Source: an uncultured Ruminiclostridium sp. (GTDB lineage Bacteria; Bacillota; Clostridia; Oscillospirales; Ruminococcaceae). Taken from it: a DNA stretch of 64,000 nucleotides. Shown piece by piece: positions 42,230-51,692 of the stretch; within the stretch, counting starts at the first letter, position 1, and every line of letters starts with the position of its first letter. The stretch is from positions 124,001-188,000 of the forward strand of contig CAJTTE010000001.1 of the NCBI GenBank assembly GCA_910579265.1, given 5' to 3'. The position numbers and the translations under genes were made by a program. The notes beneath the pieces were generated by a model. The model ran no database searches and was not told the DNA's origin. It worked only from the letters and a program-made list of their open reading frames with translations.

Positions 42230-42277
42230 AAAATCATAATCCTGTAAACGGTTACATTATTCGAAAGGAGGATTTAC

Positions 42278-43690
42278 ATGAGTAAATCTAAAAAAATTAC
42301 CGCAGGTATTCTCTGTCTTGCTTTGACACTGGGAATTACCGGCTGTGAGCAGAGCGGTTCAAACCCTAAGCCCCCGTCGACCTCAGAAACCGAGGAGGAC
42401 TATACTGTCGATATAGGTGACATAACTCTTGATCTTGAAGAAAATAAAAATATAGAAGGTGCCGTCGTAAATTATATCGGCACATATAATCCTACCAAAG
42501 CGGGAGATATTAAACCGGCATATACTTATTTTACCGAAACCTATAAGGCTACACTTGAGGTAGATTTGTATGCGGATTCGGAAATTATGGAAAAGCTTGC
42601 GGTTCTTATAAACGGCGGTGAATCACCCGACCTTGTGGATCAGCGTGACAACTCCTTCCCTTATTATATCGGTAAAAACACTTATATGGCGCTTGATGAT
42701 TATATGGATCTGAATGCTCCTCAATGGGCGGATGTTGTTGATTACATCAACAATTATGCTATAAACGGAAAACATTATTATTATCCCTGGGCTTATTATG
42801 TATCCCCAAGAATATTGATATATAACAGAGGCAAATTTGCTGAATTGGGATTGTCCGACCCTAAAGAACTTTACGATAAGAACGAATGGACATGGGACAC
42901 ATTCTACAGCTGTATGGAGCAATTCGTTTCCAAAAGTAAAGCGGAAGTGCCTGACGCAATAGGGCTTTACGGATCCGTTGCAACCTCTTTTATTGACACT
43001 ACCGGAACTCCTCTTATAGACATGAAAGACGGCCAGCTTATAAACAATCTGAATAATGCAAATGTGGACCGTGCGCAGTCATTTCTTGAAAATCTTAAGA
43101 AGCAGGAGATTTCCAAGCTTTATTACGGTGAATATAATAATGTCGACCATGATCCCATATTGAACGGATATGCGGCTTTCCATTCCGTAGGCGACTGGAA
43201 AATAACCGACTATTCTAAAAAGCAGGCTAAAAACCCGGATCTTGACATAATGTTCGTTCCCTTCCCCAAGGACCCCAACGCCGATAAGTATTATCTGGGC
43301 ATGAACACGATGGCTTATCTTGTACCCGCCGGTGCAAAAGACGTTGAAGCCGCTTGTGTATTCATCAATTGCGTAAGACTCAGCAAAACGGATCCTGAGC
43401 TTAAAAAGACGGTAGATGAAAGCATAATGAAAGAAAAGAAATATACCGACGAGCAGTATGAGCTTTGGAGCTATCTCCAGGATGTAAGCAATTTTAAGAT
43501 GGAGAATCTTGTTTACGATTTCGGATACCATGTAGACGAACAGACATGCACTGACGTTATAAATAAGTTGTGCGAGGATACTCCTTTTGTTCAGAATGAG
43601 GACACCAAAACATGGACGGCCATGAGAGAATCATTCGGACCAATGCTTGAAAGTTCAATAGAGGCAATAAATTCCGAACTGAAGCAATAA
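42278..43690 (+). CDS. Sugar-type extracellular solute-binding lipoprotein, copy 1
   Basis: 470 aa. Signal peptide with lipobox ITGC (Cys 23), acidic Ser/Thr/Pro linker, then a family-1 solute-binding fold: MEKLAVLINGGESPDLVDQ, YYVSPRILIYNRGKFAELG, DKNEWTWDTFYSCMEQF and AAFHSVGDWKITDYSKKQ. Such lipoproteins capture oligosaccharides for ABC importers. No permease or ATPase gene is nearby, so it is an orphan binding protein or shares a transporter encoded elsewhere. Nearly the same as the next gene. Confidence 0.88.
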   Translation: MSKSKKITAGILCLALTLGITGCEQSGSNPKPPSTSETEEDYTVDIGDITLDLEENKNIEGAVVNYIGTYNPTKAGDIKPAYTYFTETYKATLEVDLYADSEIMEKLAVLINGGESPDLVDQRDNSFPYYIGKNTYMALDDYMDLNAPQWADVVDYINNYAINGKHYYYPWAYYVSPRILIYNRGKFAELGLSDPKELYDKNEWTWDTFYSCMEQFVSKSKAEVPDAIGLYGSVATSFIDTTGTPLIDMKDGQLINNLNNANVDRAQSFLENLKKQEISKLYYGEYNNVDHDPILNGYAAFHSVGDWKITDYSKKQAKNPDLDIMFVPFPKDPNADKYYLGMNTMAYLVPAGAKDVEAACVFINCVRLSKTDPELKKTVDESIMKEKKYTDEQYELWSYLQDVSNFKMENLVYDFGYHVDEQTCTDVINKLCEDTPFVQNEDTKTWTAMRESFGPMLESSIEAINSELKQ

Positions 43691-43704
43691 GCGTTAAGTT
43701 GAAT

Positions 43705-43740
43705 AAAAAGCGGTAATGTCGTCCCATTACCGCTTTTTAT
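43705..43740 (+). terminator. Terminator after lipoprotein copy 1
   Basis: Perfect arms aaaaagcggtaatg (43705-43718) and cattaccgcttttt (43725-43738), 6-nt loop. Confidence 0.9.
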
Positions 43741-43786
43741 GTGATATTCCAACAATTACTCGAACATAATTGAGCTAAAATGTAAA

Positions 43787-43815
43787 TTGACTGAATCATA
43801 TGCTTAATGTATATT
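43787..43815 (+). promoter_or_regulatory. Promoter of lipoprotein copy 2
   Basis: TTGACT (43787-43792), 17 bp, TATATT (43810-43815). The upstream flank is the same as at 42201, so the promoter was duplicated with the gene. Confidence 0.75.
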
Positions 43816-43863
43816 TAAAGCATAATATTTTATCATCGACATTTTTTGAAAGGAGTTTTTCTC

Positions 43864-45279
43864 ATGAGCAAATCAAGAAAAATCATTGCCGGTTTCCTAT
43901 GTCTTGCGCTGACATTTGGTATTACCGGCTGCGATCAGAGCGGTTCAAGCCCTAAGCCCCCCTCGACTTCCGAGACCGAAGAAGACTATACCGTGGATAT
44001 CGGCGACATAACTCTGGATATTGAGGAAAACAAAAATATAGAGGGAGCTGTCGTAAATTATATCGGCACATACAATCCGACCAAGGCAGGAGATGTCAAA
44101 CCCGCTTATACCTACTTTACCGAAACCTATAAGGCAACTCTTGAAGTAGATCTGTATGCGGATTCGGAAATTATGGAAAAGCTTGCGGTTCTTATAAACG
44201 GCGGCGAATCACCGGATCTTGTGGATCAGCGCGATAATTCCTTCCCTTATTATATCGGCAAAAACACTTATATGGCTCTTGACGAATATATGGATATGAG
44301 CGCGCCGCAATGGAAGGAAGTTACGGAATATATCGAGCGTTTTTCTATCGGTGGAAAGCATTATTACTATCCTGTTTTTTACTATGTATCTCCGAGAGTT
44401 TTAATTTACAACAGAGGAAAATTTGTTGAGCTGGGCATATCGGATCCTAAGGAGCTTTATGACAAAAACGAATGGACCTGGGATACGTTCTATAGCTGTA
44501 TGGATCAGTTCGTTTCGAAAACCAAGGCGGAAGTACCTGACGCGATAGGCGTATACGGTTCAATGGCAACAGCCTTCATGGATTCGACCGGAACACCTTT
44601 GATAGACTTAAAGGACGATCAGCTGATCAATAATCTTAATAATTCCGACATTGACCGCGCTCAGTCTTTCCTGGAAAACCTCAAGAAGCAGGAATTATCG
44701 AAGCTTGAATACGGAAGCGGATACAACAACGTTGCTCATGAACCTGTTATACTGGGATATGCGGCATTCCATTCCATGGGCGACTGGAAAATAACCGACT
44801 ATTCCAAAAAGCAGTCAAAAGACCCGGATATGGATATCATGTTTGTTCCCTTCCCCAGAGACCCCAATGCGGATAAATATTATATGGGCCTGAACACATT
44901 CGCATATCTTGTTCCCGCCGGAGCTAAAGACGTTGAGGCATCCTGTGTATTCATTAACTGTGTAAGAATGACAAAAACCGATCCGGAGCTTATGAAAAAA
45001 GTTGATGAAAGCATCATGAAGGAAAAGAAGTATACCGAAGAACAGTATGAGCTTTGGAAATATCTTCAGACAGTAAGCAATTTTGATCCTGAAAATTTAG
45101 TATATGATTTTGCTTATCATATTGACGAACAGACCTGTAACGATGTTATAATCAAATTCTGTGAAAATATTCCCTTTGTAACCGATGAAGAGACCAGTAC
45201 ATGGACCGCCATGCGGACTTCACTTGCACCGATTCTCGAAAACTCAATAACCTCTATTAACGGCGATTTGAAAAAATAA
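43864..45279 (+). CDS. Sugar-type extracellular solute-binding lipoprotein, copy 2
   Basis: 471 aa from 43864 (AAAGGAG at 8 nt; an ATG 18 nt upstream overlaps the ribosome site). Lipobox ITGC with Cys 23. Collinear with copy 1 over the whole length and nearly identical in residues ~45-130, with changes concentrated at residues ~145-165 (EYMDMSAPQWKEVTEYIERF) and in the C-terminal third. This pattern suggests tandem duplication followed by change of ligand specificity. It has its own promoter and terminator. Confidence 0.88.
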   Translation: MSKSRKIIAGFLCLALTFGITGCDQSGSSPKPPSTSETEEDYTVDIGDITLDIEENKNIEGAVVNYIGTYNPTKAGDVKPAYTYFTETYKATLEVDLYADSEIMEKLAVLINGGESPDLVDQRDNSFPYYIGKNTYMALDEYMDMSAPQWKEVTEYIERFSIGGKHYYYPVFYYVSPRVLIYNRGKFVELGISDPKELYDKNEWTWDTFYSCMDQFVSKTKAEVPDAIGVYGSMATAFMDSTGTPLIDLKDDQLINNLNNSDIDRAQSFLENLKKQELSKLEYGSGYNNVAHEPVILGYAAFHSMGDWKITDYSKKQSKDPDMDIMFVPFPRDPNADKYYMGLNTFAYLVPAGAKDVEASCVFINCVRMTKTDPELMKKVDESIMKEKKYTEEQYELWKYLQTVSNFDPENLVYDFAYHIDEQTCNDVIIKFCENIPFVTDEETSTWTAMRTSLAPILENSITSINGDLKK

Positions 45280-45287
45280 AACCCGTT

Positions 45288-45318
45288 AAACGGCAATGTT
45301 AAAACATTGCCGTTTTTT
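45288..45318 (+). terminator. Terminator after lipoprotein copy 2
   Basis: Arms aaacggcaatgtt (45288-45300) and aacattgccgttt (45303-45315), followed by more T. Confidence 0.88.
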
Positions 45319-45414
45319 ATTTGCCGATATTGCTTTTTACCATTGATTTTTTTATCGTAAGGTGATATAATTTATTTATAACTGAGAGAAAATCAAGAAA
45401 CGGAATTGTCAAAG

Positions 45415-46035
45415 ATGAAAACAAAAAAAAGCAGACTTTTAATAGCAACATCCTTAATATTATCGATATTTTTTTCGGGTTGTAATTCCGGAGGTGACGC
45501 TGAACTTGACGAGCTTATAAACGGCCTTCAGACAGCTCATATAAACGGAGGTGCTGTTGAACCTGACAGCACTGGTGAGGGAAAAGAATTTTTTTCTTTA
45601 ACCGGAACAATAGTTTCAGCCACGGAAAAAAGTATAACCGTCAGATCCGGCGAATCCGAATATCAGATAACTTTGGATGACAGCACGCATATATACGGAG
45701 GAAGCATAGAAAAATCGTTATATGTTACGGTTACCTATGAAGATAACGATGATCCCAAAAAAAAGATAAAGGCAAAAATCATCACTATACTGTCGGATAA
45801 CGATAATGCTTCAACTGTACATACCGAAGCTACGGAATCCCAACAGACCGCTCCCTCTTCCTCCGAATCCGGCGAATCCGATCCTACCGAAACAACATAC
45901 TTCTCCGAATTTGTAACATCAACAGCCGCTGTTACGGTTACAAAAACGGAAGCCACCGATCCTATACAATCGTCCGAACCGGAAACATCCTCACAGTTCA
46001 CCGAAACGACAATTGCCCAGACAACGATTTTATAA
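45415..46035 (+). CDS. Lipoprotein with Ser/Thr-rich tail
   Basis: 206 aa. Lipobox FSGC (Cys 23 from the ATG at 45415; a TTG at 45406 is a less likely start because CGGA would lie 1 nt from it). Residues ~55-125 form a small beta domain (LTGTIVSATEKSITVRSGES...ITLDDSTHIYGG) like an OB-fold or DUF5666-type surface domain. The last ~80 residues are Ser/Thr/Glu-rich and low-complexity, as in cell-wall linkers. Function unknown. Between binding lipoproteins and the GGDEF gene. Confidence 0.75.
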   Translation: MKTKKSRLLIATSLILSIFFSGCNSGGDAELDELINGLQTAHINGGAVEPDSTGEGKEFFSLTGTIVSATEKSITVRSGESEYQITLDDSTHIYGGSIEKSLYVTVTYEDNDDPKKKIKAKIITILSDNDNASTVHTEATESQQTAPSSSESGESDPTETTYFSEFVTSTAAVTVTKTEATDPIQSSEPETSSQFTETTIAQTTIL

Positions 46036-46087
46036 TATTATTTTTGTTATTCAACCAAAACATAAATTTGCGAACAGGAGATGACAT

Positions 46088-48010
46088 ATGGAAAATAAAC
46101 GCCGTCACATTGCCGTTATAATTTCCGAAGTATGCGAGGTTTATCAATCACTTCTGCTTGAAGGGATAAGAAAAAGAGCCTTTGAATACAATTATAATAT
46201 TGCCGTTTTCGCTACTTTTTTTTCAAAAAGACTTGATTCGCCGAGAAACGAAATAGGTGAAAATACCATATACAGTCTGATAAATTATGATCTTTTTGAC
46301 GGATTCATTGTGTTGCCCAATTCCGTCGGAGCAAAAAATACTTTTAATGATATGGTTGATAAGCTTTTAAAATCAAAGAAACCGGTTGTTTATATAGATA
46401 AAGAGGACGACAATTTTAACAGCGTCTGCTCGAACGATTACGGTTCTTTTAAAAACGTCGTCAATCATCTGATAAGGGATCATGGATTTACCAGGATAAA
46501 CTGTCTTACGGGATTTAAAGACATCAACCTTTCGGAAGCAAGGCTTCAGGGATACAAGGACGCATTGGAAGAAAACGGCATTACAGTTGAAAAAGACAGA
46601 TATGATTACGGAGATTTTTGGAGAATAGCTCCGATTAAATTTGCCGAAAAAATGTTCAGCTGCGGCTTAGAGCTTCCTCAAGCCGTCGTTTGCGCAAACG
46701 ACACAATGGCAATCGCCCTTTGCGATGAAATTATAAAGCGCGGTTTACGGGTACCCGAAGATATTGCTTTAACCGGATTTGACAGAATAATGGAAGGAAG
46801 ACTTAACCATCCTAAAATCGCTTCGGTTTATCCCGCAATGAATGAAATCGGAAAAAAATCCGTTGAAGTAATACAAGACTTGCTTTCCGGAAAAAACGTG
46901 GAAAAGAACTACCTTATAGACGCAGAGTTCTTTCCCTCCGAGAGCTGTGGATGTACATATGAATCAGTTGAAAAGGATAAAGACGAAATTGACAGATTCA
47001 ATCAATACGTGGAACACAGTCAGTATTTCACAAATTCAATCTACATGTATGAAAATCTTCAGGAAAGCAATAACGTAGACGATCTCTTCATAGGCGCTGC
47101 AAATTACCGTCATTTGTTAAATGATATCAATACCTTTCATATATTCATATGCGAAAATTGGGATGAGCTTGACGAAAAGAAAACTTTATTTAAAAAAGAT
47201 AATAATAAGTCAGGTTATTCCGAAAAAGTAACTACAAAATTTTCGGAAAACGGAAATCTTCTTACCGGTGATTTAGGTACATTCAACTCTTCAGAAATGT
47301 TTCCTCCGTTGTTTAACGACGATCTGCCTCCTGAAATGTATTTTTTCTTCCCTGTGAATTTTCAGGATTCTACTTTCGGATACGCCGTATGCACCTGTAC
47401 CGAAAATGCGGTTACACCCGATTCAATATGCAGAAACTGGATAAAATATCTTTCCAACGCGCTGGAGCATCTGCGTTCAAATCAGCATTTAAGATGGGTT
47501 CTTAAAAGATTGGAGCGAATTTCGGAAATTGATTCGCTGACCGGCGTCTATAACCGTACAGGATATGAAAACAGAATATACAGTGTATTTGAAAACGCGA
47601 AGGAAGAAAACAAGGATTTTCTGATAATTATGGGCGATCTGGACTGCCTAAAGAAAATAAACGACAATTATGGGCATGCGGAGGGTGATAACGCAATAAG
47701 GATTATTGCAAAAGCAATACAAAATTCCTTTACAGAAGATGAAGCTGTTGCCAGAATAGGCGGAGACGAATTTATAATGTTCGGTTCCGGATGCTTTGAC
47801 GAGGAAAAGCTTAAACGGTATCCAACGAGAATCAACGAATATCTTGACCATTATAATGAAAACAGCAGTAAACCCTATGTAATAAGCGTAAGTCTCGGAA
47901 TATTCTGTCAAAAAGTATCTTCGGAGTCAGAGCTTAAGGAATGGCTTGATAAAGCTGATGAGAATATGTATGTCAACAAAAACGGAAAAGTAAAGGTTTA
48001 TCAAAAATAA
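46088..48010 (+). CDS. LacI-type sugar-sensor domain fused to a diguanylate cyclase
   Basis: 640 aa, cytosolic (no signal or membrane helix). Residues ~5-285 are a periplasmic-binding-protein-like sensor of the LacI/GalR class (GFTRINCLTGFKDINLSEAR, AVVCANDTMAIALCDEIIKR, ALTGFDRIMEGRL), but the N-terminal helix-turn-helix is absent. A middle region (~300-460) is unassigned. The GGDEF domain covers ~470-640 with the motif at 558-562 (ARIGGDEFIMF); no RxxD inhibitory site lies just before it. Inferred role: c-di-GMP synthesis controlled by a cytosolic sugar. Confidence 0.88.
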   Translation: MENKRRHIAVIISEVCEVYQSLLLEGIRKRAFEYNYNIAVFATFFSKRLDSPRNEIGENTIYSLINYDLFDGFIVLPNSVGAKNTFNDMVDKLLKSKKPVVYIDKEDDNFNSVCSNDYGSFKNVVNHLIRDHGFTRINCLTGFKDINLSEARLQGYKDALEENGITVEKDRYDYGDFWRIAPIKFAEKMFSCGLELPQAVVCANDTMAIALCDEIIKRGLRVPEDIALTGFDRIMEGRLNHPKIASVYPAMNEIGKKSVEVIQDLLSGKNVEKNYLIDAEFFPSESCGCTYESVEKDKDEIDRFNQYVEHSQYFTNSIYMYENLQESNNVDDLFIGAANYRHLLNDINTFHIFICENWDELDEKKTLFKKDNNKSGYSEKVTTKFSENGNLLTGDLGTFNSSEMFPPLFNDDLPPEMYFFFPVNFQDSTFGYAVCTCTENAVTPDSICRNWIKYLSNALEHLRSNQHLRWVLKRLERISEIDSLTGVYNRTGYENRIYSVFENAKEENKDFLIIMGDLDCLKKINDNYGHAEGDNAIRIIAKAIQNSFTEDEAVARIGGDEFIMFGSGCFDEEKLKRYPTRINEYLDHYNENSSKPYVISVSLGIFCQKVSSESELKEWLDKADENMYVNKNGKVKVYQK

Positions 48011-48494
48011 AAACAGTAAAAAACCGTATCAAATTTATCCATGATGCTTAAAGCTATCCCCTGCAAATATAAAATTTGCAGGGGATATACTTTTTTTAAA
48101 ATCCGGTATTTTGTCGCGGCAAAATAAAAATGACAATGAAAATTAAAAAATATGCAGATAACGGCTATAATACATTTTAAATACGGTACTGGAAATATAA
48201 ACTTTTAATGCTGTACATTTTTTCTTAAATTTTTTTGGACAATAGACCGGCAGCATCTGTAAAAGAAATGCTTTTTCTTAACTTTTTTTCAAGTCCATAA
48301 AGCAATAATCAATATTCAGAATATGATTTGTTCTTATATAGTTTTTAATTAAAAGATAACGGATCAAACAATAAACGGTGTGCTTTATAAAAAATGTCTT
48401 TAACACCCAACCTTTATCGGATAAAATGTGTCTATATAACAGCGCTGAAGATTTTGAAGGCTTTCATACTTTACATTGGAAAGGATAGTCTTAT
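48011..48494. other. Intergenic region before the sigma-factor fusion
   Basis: About 480 bp without a gene. It holds a terminator (48056-48097) and, close to the next gene, AACCTT (48409-48414), 15 bp, GTCTAT (48430-48435), which resembles an ECF-type promoter. Confidence 0.5.
48056..48097 (+). terminator. Terminator after the GGDEF gene
   Basis: Perfect 13-bp arms atcccctgcaaat (48056-48068) and atttgcaggggat (48074-48086), 5-nt loop, then a T-run. Confidence 0.9.
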
Positions 48495-51400
48495 ATGTAT
48501 CAGAATCAAAATGACGAAACCTTGGTAATGCTTACATTGGCGGGAGAGCAAAGTGCCTATGAGATATTGGTAGCACGTTATGAAAATGCGGTTATTGCTT
48601 CCGCCGCCTCGGTTACACATAATCGTCATATGGCTGAGGACTCGGCTCAGGACGCATTTATAACCGCTTGGATAAAACTAAATATGCTGCGTGAACCCGA
48701 AAAATACGGTACTTGGGTATGCCGTATTGCCAAGAACTGCGCAAAAAATACAGTAATGCGTTTCCAAAGCTTTATAAGTCTTGACGATCCGGATGAGCCT
48801 GCCTCATATTCAGCCCACGGCAAACAGCCTGATCCTTTTGATACCTGCGAGCTGTCCGAAGAAAATACTCTGCTTCATGAAAGCATAGAAAAGCTGCCCG
48901 AAAAAGTAAGACGGATAATAAATCTGCATTATTTTGAGGATCTTACGATAAACGAGATCGCATTAAAAATGGGAATTGCGGAGGGTACCGTCAAATGGCA
49001 GCTTCATGAAGGCAGAAAACGTATCAGAAAGGAGCTTTGCGCCATGAATGAAGAATATAATGATACAATGGTACAAAAGGTTATGAAAAAGGTTGAAGAA
49101 CTAAAGCTGTGGCAGTATAAAAACAGTAAAAAAGGATTTAAAAAGGTTTATAAAGAAGTTTTAAAGGAGGTTCAAGAGCTTACCGAAAGCATGGACAAGT
49201 ATCACGCCTTGGCCGACGTTCTAATGAGAGGCTGGTGGTGGATAAACGGGGATAAAAACGACGCTTTGTTCGAGCGTATCAGAGACGCCGCCGAAAAGGG
49301 ACATAACGACGATGTTATGGAATTTGTCGCCGCTAAGGAGGACAGCAAGCTTTACGGCGGAGCAAAGATAAGCTTTATTAAAGAAACACAAATACCAAGA
49401 CTTGAAAAGGGCGGATTTGTTAAGGCACTTGCCGCCGAATGGTCCAGCTTGGGGTATACTTACTGTGATCAGGACGAATACGAAAAAGCTATCGAAGCCT
49501 ATGAAAAGGGACTCGCCGTTGTTAAACCCTCGGATTTGTACTATTATCATCTCAAAGCGGCTGCCGATTTGGAGAAAAAGCACTGCGGAGAGTACAAGGA
49601 CAAGGATTTCAAAAGATGGGTACTGACAAATTCCGTGGGAGAATACAAACGGGAGGGAGGACTGCGCCGCTGGGACGATAAAATGTACGTTATCGGCGGG
49701 CTTAACTCAGAAGATTTTAATGCGGATAACATTTTCTACAACGCTTCCCTGTGCGACGGGTTCTTTACGGTTGAGGGACTTAAGGAAGGAGAAAGGTATA
49801 CGGGCTCCGACGGTTCAACGATTGAATTTACGGAAAGCGGCACGGCGGTGACCGCACCCTGCGGTAATTTTGAAGGATGCATGCTTTGGACTGTTAATCA
49901 CAAGCACGCCGTATATAGGACCTACTATAAGGAAGGGATAGGCATCGTCAAAGCCGAAAATAGCTTTAACGGCTTTACGGAAACAAGATTGCTCCGCGAA
50001 TATGAGATAAAGGGCGGAAGCGGCATTATTCCGTTATGCGAAGGAAATAAGTGGAGCTATACCTCAGGCGCCGACCCCGATTTTCTAAAACATTCCTGCG
50101 AATGTCAGGTTGTTTTTAAAGGGGAGAAATCGGTTATTCTTTCTTGTGTAAGCAGTATGGAAAGAATTGCCTACGACGAAAATTCATGGACGGATATGAT
50201 TTTTCAGGTAAGAAACGATTACTGTAAGGGAGTAAGCTGGCATGAAAACAAAATCGCCAACATCAGCTTCCCTATCAAAAGGGCGAGAGAGCTTGCCGAA
50301 ACGGCGTTGGAAAAGGCGCATACCAAAGCCGCCTGCTCGGTTGCGGAGCGCATTCTTGCCACAGATCCCGAATTTAACCCCGACTGCACCGAGATAGGGC
50401 TTTGGAATTTCTTTAGATATAACGCCTTATATAAGCAAGACGATAAAACGATGATAAGAGACGATTTCCGCTTTGACTTTGAATGGAAGAGAATGAGCAA
50501 CACCGAGGAGCACCCCGAGTATCCTTTGCTGTTTAACCATATTTACAGCATTTTAAGCGACGGGGCGAACTGTATCTGGTGCGATAAATGGAAGGAGGGC
50601 TATAAGGAAGAGATTACCGCAAAGCCTTGGGGGGAGATTATTGCGCATACAAAGTTAAGCTGTGAAAGCGCAGGCACGGTGGAAACCAAGGCGGGAAGGT
50701 TTGAGGACTGTTTAAGAGTAAATCTCGATATTGGGGAATACGGTGAATTTGTGGAATACCGAAGCGGAAAAAAGGAGTATTACTTCGCTCCCGGCATCGG
50801 TATTGTAAAAGTCGTTCATCACTATATGGAGGAGCTTCTTACAAGCGTGTACGAGCTTACTTATTATGAAGGAGAGGGCGAGGGATATATGCCCGCTGCG
50901 GACGGATTGGTACGCAAATACGAAGCCGTGGGGCTTACCGACGGCTATGCGGCGGGAGCGGAATACACCTACGCCGCCGATAAGGACGGTCATATTTATA
51001 TTCTCGAGGATAATTCGGGCATAAGAAAAAAGCCCGTGGCTGCCACCGTTTATGCGAAAACCTGCGGCGAGGAGCTTGAAGAGAAGCTGTGGCAGGAGGG
51101 AAGGCGGGACATGGGCAATATTCGGCATGACATTCTCGATGAAAGCCGGCTGAGACACGATATTAACACCTTTTGTCTGTTCATTCATTTCTTAAACCAA
51201 AACGACCGCAGCTGGTATGCTCCCGAAAGGAAAACATCACAGGGAAAGCATAAAATGCGGATTTTTGAGACCATAGGCGAAAAAAACGGCGAGGTTCCGA
51301 AAGCATGGCTCGGAGCGTATGCAAGACAGTGCTTTATAACAGGATGTTCCATGTTAGGCAGCGGCAACCGCGAGGAAGGATATCCATATCTTGACCGTGC

Positions 51401-51692
51401 CTTCGAGCTGTTTAAGGAGTGGGACGGCATTCCCGACGGGGAGCTTTTGGAGACGGGGGATAAATTCATATTCGGCGGCATAAAGGTCATAAAAGGCAAG
51501 TCCAATGTTATTGTTCTGCCCGACGGAACCGAGGAGATAATAAGAGAAGACGGATTTTTCTTTAATATTAACGGCGCAGAAATGATGTATTATGCCATGA
51601 CCGCTTTGCACGGTTGGGAATGGTTTGACGGTGTGAGAGAGGAGGAGAGATTTAAGGAGGCGGTCGATAAAGCCAAAAAACTTATAAAATAA
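48495..51692 (+). CDS. ECF sigma factor fused to a ~890-residue C-terminal extension
   Basis: 1065 aa. Residues ~8-95 are sigma region 2 (YEILVARYENAVIASAASVT, AEDSAQDAFITAWIKL) and ~120-180 sigma region 4 (KLPEKVRRIINLHYFEDLTI, EIALKMGIAEGTVKWQLHEG). Next a charged helical part (~185-310) and a TPR-like stretch (~315-365). Two copies of one beta module follow: TAPCGNFEGCM...KEGIGIVKAE and TKAGRFEDCL...APGIGIVKVV. No anti-sigma gene is adjacent, so the long extension may itself regulate the sigma part. Ends overlapping the convergent radical SAM gene by 11 bp. Confidence 0.85.
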   Translation: MYQNQNDETLVMLTLAGEQSAYEILVARYENAVIASAASVTHNRHMAEDSAQDAFITAWIKLNMLREPEKYGTWVCRIAKNCAKNTVMRFQSFISLDDPDEPASYSAHGKQPDPFDTCELSEENTLLHESIEKLPEKVRRIINLHYFEDLTINEIALKMGIAEGTVKWQLHEGRKRIRKELCAMNEEYNDTMVQKVMKKVEELKLWQYKNSKKGFKKVYKEVLKEVQELTESMDKYHALADVLMRGWWWINGDKNDALFERIRDAAEKGHNDDVMEFVAAKEDSKLYGGAKISFIKETQIPRLEKGGFVKALAAEWSSLGYTYCDQDEYEKAIEAYEKGLAVVKPSDLYYYHLKAAADLEKKHCGEYKDKDFKRWVLTNSVGEYKREGGLRRWDDKMYVIGGLNSEDFNADNIFYNASLCDGFFTVEGLKEGERYTGSDGSTIEFTESGTAVTAPCGNFEGCMLWTVNHKHAVYRTYYKEGIGIVKAENSFNGFTETRLLREYEIKGGSGIIPLCEGNKWSYTSGADPDFLKHSCECQVVFKGEKSVILSCVSSMERIAYDENSWTDMIFQVRNDYCKGVSWHENKIANISFPIKRARELAETALEKAHTKAACSVAERILATDPEFNPDCTEIGLWNFFRYNALYKQDDKTMIRDDFRFDFEWKRMSNTEEHPEYPLLFNHIYSILSDGANCIWCDKWKEGYKEEITAKPWGEIIAHTKLSCESAGTVETKAGRFEDCLRVNLDIGEYGEFVEYRSGKKEYYFAPGIGIVKVVHHYMEELLTSVYELTYYEGEGEGYMPAADGLVRKYEAVGLTDGYAAGAEYTYAADKDGHIYILEDNSGIRKKPVAATVYAKTCGEELEEKLWQEGRRDMGNIRHDILDESRLRHDINTFCLFIHFLNQNDRSWYAPERKTSQGKHKMRIFETIGEKNGEVPKAWLGAYARQCFITGCSMLGSGNREEGYPYLDRAFELFKEWDGIPDGELLETGDKFIFGGIKVIKGKSNVIVLPDGTEEIIREDGFFFNINGAEMMYYAMTALHGWEWFDGVREEERFKEAVDKAKKLIK

